11,546 nt of DNA from Alphaproteobacteria bacterium (lineage in GTDB: Bacteria > Pseudomonadota > Alphaproteobacteria > UBA6615). The stretch lies in assembly GCA_030831135.1 (NCBI GenBank), contig JAURLR010000215.1:1-11546 (forward strand), written 5' to 3'. Below are positions 6,988 through 11,546 of the stretch, in pieces. The position numbers and the translations under genes were made by a program. Numbering within the stretch: position 1 is the stretch's first letter; each line of letters starts with the position of its first letter. Below the pieces are notes generated by a model. The model ran no database searches. It was not told the origin of the DNA and worked only from the letters and a program-made list of their open reading frames with translations.

Positions 6988-7017
6988 ACGATGACATTCG
7001 CTCTTTCCTTGTGTCAA
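6988..7017 (-). promoter_or_regulatory. Candidate sigma-70-type promoter for bamE
   Basis: On the minus strand, a perfect TTGACA (7017-7012) is followed after 18 bases by CATCGT (6993-6988), which keeps the A at position 2 and T at position 6 of the -10 hexamer. Transcription would begin near 6981, about 40 bases before the bamE ATG. The -35 is convincing; the -10 is weak, as is common in alphaproteobacteria. Confidence 0.4.
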
Positions 7018-7058
7018 CAGCATCCCGGACGCTGCGGGACAAACGGGAAAATTGACGC

Positions 7059-7625
7059 ATGTTAGGAAGAATTCAGCGGCGACGTGAGCGAAAGCGGCAG
7101 GCCGCACGCCTGCACGAGGCAATTGTCGCACAATCCCGGATGCCGGCCTTCTATGCCGATATGGGGGTTCCCGACACCATGCTGGGGCGCTATGAGATGG
7201 TTTGTCTGCATGCCTATCTGGTCCTGACCCGCGTTCGGCGCGAGAGTAAGGATTGCGCGCGGCTTGCCCAGACCTTGCACGATATGATTTTCGACGATTT
7301 CGACGTGGCGCTTCGCGAAGCCGGTCTGGGCGATATGGGAATCGGCCATCGAATCAAGAAACTCGCCCGCAATCTGCATGGGCGTATTTCGGTCTATGAG
7401 AGCGGCCTTGCGGCCGGTGATGACGAAATGGCGGATATCCTGCGGCGCAACATGTATGCAAGCGCAGAACCTGCAGCCAGCGAGGTCGCACGCATGATTG
7501 CCTATATTCGTGCCGCGCGTCGTGAAATTGATGGCACTGAGAACCAGGTGTTCATGACCGGCGTGCCATCCTTCCCCGATCCGGTTGCGTTCGTCAGCCC
7601 TCCTGCAGAAGCGGCCGTCCAATGA
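7059..7625 (+). CDS. Ubiquinol-cytochrome c chaperone family protein (Cbp3-like)
   Basis: This 188-residue protein resembles the bacterial members of the Cbp3/UQCC1 family, whose mitochondrial relatives help assemble cytochrome b into the bc1 complex. Supporting stretches include YEMVCLHAYLVLTRVR (near residue 48), a run ending LAQTLHDMIFDDFDVALRE, then LGDMGIGHRIKKLARNLHGR and ISVYESGL, the classic order of the domain: substrate-facing helices, the DxxxxLRExGxGDxxVxKxMK-like segment and a helical C terminus. There is no signal peptide, so it is cytoplasmic, perhaps membrane-associated. A basic N-terminal helix (RIQRRRERKRQAARL) precedes the domain. The upstream ribosome-binding site is weak (GGGA about 11 bases before ATG). 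It is divergent from bamE and overlaps the DUF177 gene by four bases (ATGA). A role in bc1 assembly here is inferred from the family. Confidence 0.87.
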   Translation: MLGRIQRRRERKRQAARLHEAIVAQSRMPAFYADMGVPDTMLGRYEMVCLHAYLVLTRVRRESKDCARLAQTLHDMIFDDFDVALREAGLGDMGIGHRIKKLARNLHGRISVYESGLAAGDDEMADILRRNMYASAEPAASEVARMIAYIRAARREIDGTENQVFMTGVPSFPDPVAFVSPPAEAAVQ

Positions 7626-8149
7626 CCGAAGAGCTTGAAACAGGTGAATTCGTCCGGCGCGTTCAGGTCGTCGATCTTGAGCCCGGTCAGCGTGAATTCA
7701 TGACCTTTGAGGCCAGCCCCGAGGAATGTACGGCCATCGCGGCGCGATTGAACCTGCTGTCGTTGTCGGCATTCTCAGCCGAGCTTTATGTGCTGCGCGA
7801 ACTTTCGGGGGATGTCAGCATTTTTGGAGACCTCTCGGCGGATGTGGAGCAGGCCTGTGTGGTCACGCTCGAGCCGGTCAAGGACAGCGTCGAGGCTTCG
7901 GTCATGCAGCGCTATACCGAGCGCACCGATGATGAGGAGGCAGAGGATGAAGACCCTGTCGAGGCGATCATCGAGGACGAAATCGAGGTCGGCGAGGTTC
8001 TGGTGCAGAACCTGTCACTTGCCCTGAACCCTTATCCAAGAGCTCCGGATGTGACGTTTGAGGCGGTTGATGATTCTGAGGGAAAACCGTCGGGACCCTT
8101 TGCAGTCCTCGAACAACTGCGCCATAAAGGGGAGAATTCCGGAAAATAG
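7622..8149 (+). CDS. DUF177 / YceD family protein
   Basis: Members of this family (Pfam DUF177, YceD in E. coli) sit beside rpmF in many bacteria and have been linked to 23S rRNA accumulation. The 175-residue product shows the family layout: an N-terminal strand region ([18 protein letters not shown]), a middle with [25 protein letters not shown] spacing, a very acidic insert (about residues 101-122, [10 protein letters not shown] and EDEIEVG), then [19 protein letters not shown] and a C terminus reading [12 protein letters not shown]. Only one Cys is present, so a paired-Cys metal site is not supported. The start codon overlaps the upstream stop (ATGA), so translation is coupled. It precedes rpmF by 127 bases. 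The link to ribosome biogenesis is inferred from family and position. Confidence 0.88.
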   Translation: MTEELETGEFVRRVQVVDLEPGQREFMTFEASPEECTAIAARLNLLSLSAFSAELYVLRELSGDVSIFGDLSADVEQACVVTLEPVKDSVEASVMQRYTERTDDEEAEDEDPVEAIIEDEIEVGEVLVQNLSLALNPYPRAPDVTFEAVDDSEGKPSGPFAVLEQLRHKGENSGK

Positions 8150-8190
8150 CTCTCAAGCGCTTGTTTTCGACAAGAAAACTTGCGATTCGC

Positions 8191-8219
8191 TTGCTCCGCA
8201 GTGCATTTTTGGATATCTA
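8191..8219 (+). promoter_or_regulatory. Candidate promoter for rpmF
   Basis: TTGCTC (8191-8196) and TATCTA (8214-8219) are separated by 17 bases in the 127-base gap after the DUF177 gene. Transcription would begin near 8226, leaving a leader of about 50 bases that ends in the ribosome-binding site GAAAGGGA (8262-8269). The local sequence is AT-richer than its surround. The -35 matches the consensus at only three or four positions. Confidence 0.4.
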
Positions 8220-8276
8220 GCAGCCGCCTTCCGGCATGCGCAGAAAATTCTTACTTCCCCGCGAAAGGGAAAACTT

Positions 8277-8462
8277 ATGGCCGTACCCAAAAAGAAAATC
8301 TCGAAATCGCGTCGGGGCATGCGCCGTTCGCACGATTCCCTGAAGCAGCCGACATATGTTGAAGACGAGACCACGGGCGAATTTCATCGCCCCCATCATG
8401 TCGACATGAAAACCGGCTACTACAAGGGTCGCCAGGTTATCGAGGTCAAAGAGAAGATCTAG
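8277..8462 (+). CDS. rpmF: 50S ribosomal protein L32
   Basis: L32 is a small basic protein of the large ribosomal subunit. The 61-residue product starts [20 protein letters not shown], the invariant N terminus of bacterial L32, and continues with a region ending [19 protein letters not shown], as in alphaproteobacterial forms. It has no Cys, so it is the zinc-free version and not the four-Cys type. A strong ribosome-binding site (GGGA at 8266-8269) lies seven bases before the ATG. DUF177 before and plsX after it is the standard neighbourhood of this gene across bacteria. Confidence 0.97.
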   Translation: MAVPKKKISKSRRGMRRSHDSLKQPTYVEDETTGEFHRPHHVDMKTGYYKGRQVIEVKEKI

Positions 8463-8513
8463 TCTCTGGATGACGGACCCCGGACCATAGTGTTCGGTGG
8501 GGGAGCGGACCGG

Positions 8514-9563
8514 TTGAGCGACCAGATCACAATCGCCCTTGATGCCATGGGCGGAGACGATGCACCGCAGATTGTCGTGGCGGGCGCGAATATTGCGCGT
8601 CGGCGCAATCCTGATGTGAAGTTTCTGCTTTACGGCAACGAGGAAGACGTAGCGCCACTCGTCGCCCGCCAGCGCGGGCTGGACGAGTTAGTCGAATTAC
8701 GCCATGCCCCGGAAAAGGTTGAGGCTGATGACAAGCCTTCGCAGATCGTGCGGAGTGGTCATGAAACCTCGATGTGGAAGGCGATCGAAGCCGTCAAGAA
8801 AGGCGAAGCTGACGGCATTGTGTCGGCCGGCAACACCGGTGCCTTGCTTGCCATGGCAATGCTGATCCTGCGTCGGCTGGAAGGCATTGACCGCCCGGCA
8901 ATTGCGTCGTTCTTTCCCACCCTGCGCGGTGAAACCGTGATGCTGGATCTGGGCGCCAATATTCGCTGTGATGCACGTAACCTGGTCGAGTTTGCGATCA
9001 TGGGCGAAGTCTTCGCGCGGACCATTCTGGGGATCACCAATCCGACCATTGGCCTTCTCAATGTGGGTGAAGAAGAGACCAAGGGGAATGATGCGCTGAA
9101 AGACGCCGCCAATCTTTTGCGTGAGTTGGACCTGCCGGGCGAATTTGTCGGTTTTGTCGAAGGTGATGATATTCCCGCCGGTGCGGTCGATGTGGTCGTC
9201 ACGGACGGGTTTACCGGCAATGTTGCGCTCAAGACCGCCGAAGGGACCGCCAAGCTTATCAATGCCTTTGTGCGTGAAACCTTCCGAAACTCTTTCTGGG
9301 CCAAGATCGGCTATGTCTTTGCAAAGCGATCCTTCGACAAGTTGCGCAGCCGCAGCGATCCGCGGCGATATAATGGTGCCGTGTTTCTGGGACTCAACGG
9401 CGTATGCGTTAAAAGTCATGGCGGAACGGATGCCGTCGGCTTTGCCACAGCGATTGGTGTGGCTATCGACATGATCAAGTATGATGGGAATGCCTTGTTG
9501 AAGAGCAATATCGAGCGTCTGGACCCGGACATGCTGCGCCCCCGAGCCGCGGCGGCATCATAA
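8514..9563 (+). CDS. plsX: Phosphate acyltransferase PlsX
   Basis: PlsX is a peripheral membrane enzyme that turns acyl-ACP and phosphate into acyl-phosphate, the donor for PlsY in phospholipid synthesis. The product (349 residues from this start) has the family's landmarks: [14 protein letters not shown] at the N terminus, [64 protein letters not shown] and, near the end, [21 protein letters not shown] chose the TTG at 8514 because GGGAG (8501-8505) stands eight bases upstream and the protein then begins [14 protein letters not shown] like its homologues; an in-frame GTG at 8490 would add eight residues but lacks such a site. The gene follows rpmF by 51 bases and is two bases from fabH, so plsX and fabH share an mRNA. 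Confidence 0.96.
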   Translation: MSDQITIALDAMGGDDAPQIVVAGANIARRRNPDVKFLLYGNEEDVAPLVARQRGLDELVELRHAPEKVEADDKPSQIVRSGHETSMWKAIEAVKKGEADGIVSAGNTGALLAMAMLILRRLEGIDRPAIASFFPTLRGETVMLDLGANIRCDARNLVEFAIMGEVFARTILGITNPTIGLLNVGEEETKGNDALKDAANLLRELDLPGEFVGFVEGDDIPAGAVDVVVTDGFTGNVALKTAEGTAKLINAFVRETFRNSFWAKIGYVFAKRSFDKLRSRSDPRRYNGAVFLGLNGVCVKSHGGTDAVGFATAIGVAIDMIKYDGNALLKSNIERLDPDMLRPRAAAAS

Positions 9564-9565
9564 CC

Positions 9566-10540
9566 ATGCGTCGTTCCGTTGTGGCCGGCATGGGTCGGTA
9601 TCTGCCCGAACGTATCGTGACGAACGCAGAGCTTGCCGGACGCATCGATACGTCCGACGAATGGATTCGTGAGCGCAGCGGGATCACGCAGCGCCATATC
9701 GCGGCCGATGGTGAATTCACCTCCGACCTTGCAACCCACGCTGCGCGGCAGGCGCTTGCAGCGGCCGGAATGGCCCCCGATGACATTGGTCTGATCGTGG
9801 TGGCGACCTCGACGCCCGATGAAACCTTTCCTGCGACGGCAACGGTTGTGCAATCCAAGCTGGGCTGCACGAATGACAGTATGGGGTTTGATGTACAGGC
9901 GGTTTGTTCGGGCTTCGTCTTTGCGCTTGCCACGGCCGACAACTTCATCAAGACAGGGCAAGTCGATACCGCGCTTGTGATAGGTGCGGAAACCTTCTCG
10001 CGCATCCTGGACTGGAATGATCGCGGCACCTGTGTGCTGTTCGGTGACGGTGCAGGCGCCATGGTTCTGAAGGCGGGAGAAGGCGAGGGAACGTCCGAAG
10101 ACCGGGGTGTTCTCTCCACCCATCTGCATTCCGATGGCAACCTGCATGATCTGCTCTATGTCGATGGCGGGCCCTCCTCGACCGGTGAGGTTGGTGTCCT
10201 GCGTATGGAGGGCCGGGAGGTCTTCCGTCATGCGGTCTCGAAGATGTCTGCCGTTGTGGTCGAAGCGCTGGAGGCCACCGGTCTGAAGGCAGAGGATGTG
10301 AACTGGTTCGTGCCGCACCAGGCAAACAAGCGCATCATCGACGGGACGGCCCGCAAACTGGGCGTGGGGGCCGAGCGCGTCGTCGTGACGATTGATGTCC
10401 ACGCAAACACGTCGGCGGCTTCGATCCCGCTCGCGCTCTCGGTGGCGGTGGATGACGCACGGATCAAGCAGGGCGATCTGGTTCTGATCGAGGCCATGGG
10501 CGGCGGTCTGACCTGGGGCTCCGGCATCCTTCGCTGGTAG
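9566..10540 (+). CDS. fabH: 3-oxoacyl-ACP synthase III (KAS III)
   Basis: FabH condenses acetyl-CoA (or another short acyl-CoA) with malonyl-ACP to start each fatty acid chain. The 324-residue product carries the full catalytic triad: Cys114 in [10 protein letters not shown], His251 in [11 protein letters not shown] and Asn281 in [14 protein letters not shown]. Other family marks are the N-terminal [25 protein letters not shown] with [31 protein letters not shown], and the C-terminal [16 protein letters not shown]. Length and termini match bacterial FabH throughout. It starts two bases after plsX, so the enzymes initiating fatty acid and phospholipid synthesis are made together. No intrinsic terminator is visible downstream, so some read-through into ihfA is likely despite that gene's own promoter. 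Confidence 0.97.
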   Translation: MRRSVVAGMGRYLPERIVTNAELAGRIDTSDEWIRERSGITQRHIAADGEFTSDLATHAARQALAAAGMAPDDIGLIVVATSTPDETFPATATVVQSKLGCTNDSMGFDVQAVCSGFVFALATADNFIKTGQVDTALVIGAETFSRILDWNDRGTCVLFGDGAGAMVLKAGEGEGTSEDRGVLSTHLHSDGNLHDLLYVDGGPSSTGEVGVLRMEGREVFRHAVSKMSAVVVEALEATGLKAEDVNWFVPHQANKRIIDGTARKLGVGAERVVVTIDVHANTSAASIPLALSVAVDDARIKQGDLVLIEAMGGGLTWGSGILRW

Positions 10541-10587
10541 CGTTCCACTGTCCGAATATTTCAAAGTTTTGCATTAAGGGCGTATAG

Positions 10588-10600
10588 CAATCCTTTGATA
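10588..10600 (-). promoter_or_regulatory. Predicted IHF binding site in the ihfA promoter
   Basis: Read on the minus strand the 13 bases are TATCAAAGGATTG, an exact match to the IHF consensus WATCAANNNNTTR. The site directly abuts the -35 hexamer of the predicted ihfA promoter. IHF is known to repress its own subunit genes in E. coli, so autoregulation is a reasonable inference here. The match is seen in the sequence; binding is not shown. Confidence 0.55.
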
Positions 10601-10629
10601 TTGACGGGTTTATCCTGTCACGCTACCGT
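10601..10629 (+). promoter_or_regulatory. Candidate promoter for ihfA
   Basis: TTGACG (10601-10606), five of six consensus bases, is followed after exactly 17 bases by TACCGT (10624-10629), which keeps the key T, A and final T of the -10 hexamer. The predicted start point is near 10636. It lies in the 97-base gap after fabH. Confidence 0.5.
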
Positions 10630-10661
10630 CCGCCGCTATGGAAAATATGGGGAGAGCCGGT

Positions 10662-11009
10662 GTGGGCGAAACAATAACGCGCGCGCAATTGACCGAAGCC
10701 GTTTATCAGGAAGTCGGTCTGTCGCGAAACGAGTCCGCCGATCTTGTGGAATCCGTACTCGCTGAAATGTCCGATGCGCTGGTCCGGGGCGAAATGGTGA
10801 AACTTTCATCCTTTGGAAGTTTCCAGGTCCGCCAGAAGGGGCAACGCATGGGGCGGAACCCGAAAACCGGGGAAGAAGTTCCGATTTTGCCGCGCCGCGT
10901 GCTGGTGTTTCGACCCAGCCATGTCCTCAAGAAGCGCATCAATGATGGCGATTCCGATGTGTCGGGTTACGCAAGCGACACCACGTCAGAACCCGAGACG
11001 GCTTACTGA
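10662..11009 (+). CDS. ihfA: Integration host factor subunit alpha
   Basis: IHF is a heterodimer of IhfA and IhfB that binds specific sites and bends DNA by about 160 degrees, acting in replication, recombination and transcription. The product has the HU/IHF fold: [20 protein letters not shown] at the N terminus, a helix ending [28 protein letters not shown], and the arm signature [12 protein letters not shown] whose Pro intercalates in DNA, then [17 protein letters not shown]. The alpha-type reading [14 protein letters not shown] separates it from IhfB and HU. The GTG at 10662 has GGGGAGA seven bases upstream and gives 115 residues starting like homologues; in-frame ATGs at 10638 and 10647 would give up to 123. 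A polar, acidic tail of about 20 residues ([20 protein letters not shown]) exceeds the E. coli protein. merR follows eight bases later. Confidence 0.94.
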   Translation: MGETITRAQLTEAVYQEVGLSRNESADLVESVLAEMSDALVRGEMVKLSSFGSFQVRQKGQRMGRNPKTGEEVPILPRRVLVFRPSHVLKKRINDGDSDVSGYASDTTSEPETAY

Positions 11010-11017
11010 CCTGATTT

Positions 11018-11455
11018 ATGACCGACACCGCAAATCCTTCCTCACGTCGCGGTAGCAAGTCTGCCGAAGCCTTCCGCACGATCAGCGAAGTGGCTTCCGA
11101 CCTTGATGTTCCGCAACACGTTCTGCGGTTCTGGGAAACCAAGTTCAGTCAGGTGCGGCCGATGAAACGTGGCGGTGGCCGTCGCTACTATCGTCCCGAA
11201 GATGTCGACCTGCTCCGCACCATCCGCGCTTTGCTCTATGACGACGGCTATACCATCAAGGGTGTACAAAAACTGCTGCGCGAAGGCGGGGTCAAGCCAG
11301 ACGAAACCGCTCAGGACGTTGCTCCGACGGTCGCAGAACAGCCTGTATCGGTGCCGCCGGAGGTGTCCCAGACGGCCGGACCCGACCGTGATGGGTTGAA
11401 GGCGATTCTGAACGAACTCGAAGCCCTCAAAAAACTTCTCGATTCTGCGCGTTAG
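11018..11455 (+). CDS. MerR family transcriptional regulator
   Basis: A 145-residue protein with an N-terminal winged-helix DNA-binding domain of the MerR type (about residues 20-95): [60 protein letters not shown] and [13 protein letters not shown]. There is no Cys cluster for metal sensing. A Pro/Val-rich linker (about 96-123) leads to a short C-terminal helix ([18 protein letters not shown]) likely used for dimerisation. The long antiparallel coiled coil and ligand domain of classical MerR proteins are absent. This reduced form next to ihfA is conserved in many proteobacteria, but its targets and signal are unknown to me. The 8-base gap to ihfA suggests one operon. No convincing terminator follows before the tRNA. 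Confidence 0.92.
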   Translation: MTDTANPSSRRGSKSAEAFRTISEVASDLDVPQHVLRFWETKFSQVRPMKRGGGRRYYRPEDVDLLRTIRALLYDDGYTIKGVQKLLREGGVKPDETAQDVAPTVAEQPVSVPPEVSQTAGPDRDGLKAILNELEALKKLLDSAR

Positions 11456-11483
11456 CAGGTTCCAATTCGGTTGGATTAGGTTC

Positions 11484-11489
11484 TATAGT
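11484..11489 (+). promoter_or_regulatory. Candidate -10 element of the tRNA-Pro promoter
   Basis: TATAGT matches the -10 consensus at five of six positions and is followed by a GC-rich stretch (CCGCCGC), the kind of discriminator seen at stable-RNA promoters. The predicted start is near 11496, a few bases before the mature tRNA end at 11503. No good -35 hexamer is visible at 16-18 bases upstream. Confidence 0.4.
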
Positions 11490-11502
11490 CCGCCGCATCG
11501 GT

Positions 11503-11546
11503 CGGGACGTAGCGCAGTCTGGTAGCGCATCACACTGGGGGTGTGG
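11503..11546 (+). tRNA. tRNA-Pro (anticodon GGG), 5' part cut by window end
   Basis: The visible 44 bases fold as the 5' half of a tRNA: acceptor strand CGGGACG (11503-11509), TA, D stem GCGC/GCGC (11512-11515 with 11525-11528) around AGTCTGGTA, a linking A, and an anticodon stem TCACA/TGTGG (11530-11534 with 11542-11546, the outer pair being T-G) enclosing the loop CTGGGGG. Position 33 is T and the anticodon is GGG (11537-11539), reading CCC and CCT proline codons. The initial C and the GTAGCGCAG segment are typical of bacterial tRNA-Pro. The variable loop, T arm and 3' acceptor lie beyond the window. Confidence 0.9.

Noticed and set aside
7023..7039. Inverted repeat TCCCG-N7-CGGGA between bamE and the Cbp3-like gene
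   Set aside because: A five-base arm in GC-rich DNA is easily met by chance, and it matches no operator I know.
8159..8173. Hairpin CTTGT-TTTCG-ACAAG after the DUF177 gene as a terminator
   Set aside because: Only five AT-rich pairs, followed by A rather than T; not a terminator on the plus strand.
9416..10564. 382-codon open frame on the minus strand opposite fabH
   Set aside because: Low-complexity His/Arg/Asp composition, no recognisable motif, and full overlap with fabH, whose catalytic triad is intact.
1..11546. CRISPR array, insertion sequence, phage, toxin-antitoxin or defence genes
   Set aside because: No spaced repeat array, transposase, integrase or terminal inverted repeats were found; every stretch over 150 bases is assigned to a recognisable gene.

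Overview
The window is a high-GC bacterial chromosome segment of tightly packed housekeeping genes. Gene content and order point to an alphaproteobacterium, most likely Rhodospirillales-like: ribH-nusB-thiL, a divergent bamE next to a Cbp3-type ubiquinol-cytochrome c chaperone, DUF177-rpmF-plsX-fabH-ihfA-merR, then tRNA-Pro, plus a K+-independent type membrane pyrophosphatase. The taxon is inferred from synteny and protein style, not from a database search. I see no mobile element, CRISPR array or horizontally acquired block.

Left part (2-2876, + strand): the 3' end of ribH (riboflavin), nusB (antitermination) and thiL (thiamine phosphate kinase) are chained by overlaps. They run into two small envelope proteins. 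The first is a membrane-anchored FliL-family protein whose start lies inside thiL. The second is a secreted protein with the same apparent fold. A 12-helix MFS transporter (2969-4162) follows.

Middle (4163-6939): a 146-bp gap with a 12-bp direct repeat and a strong hairpin precedes hppA, the H+-translocating pyrophosphatase. hppA ends in two consecutive hairpins, the second a textbook intrinsic terminator. It converges with bamE on the minus strand, a lipoprotein of the outer-membrane beta-barrel assembly machine.

Right part (7059-11546, + strand): transcribed divergently from bamE are the Cbp3-like bc1 assembly chaperone and a DUF177/YceD protein (4-bp overlap), then rpmF (ribosomal protein L32), plsX and fabH (phospholipid and fatty acid initiation), ihfA (IHF alpha) with a candidate promoter abutted by a perfect IHF consensus site, a MerR-type regulator, and the first 44 bases of a tRNA-Pro(GGG) cut by the window end.

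Most of this is conserved core genome. The items most worth a second look are the paired FliL-like proteins outside any visible flagellar cluster, the exact IHF site in front of ihfA, the AT-rich rare-codon island inside thiL, the repeat and hairpin upstream of hppA, and the odd first 85 bases of ribH. I do not see a clear undescribed multi-gene system; the FliL-like pair is the nearest candidate.
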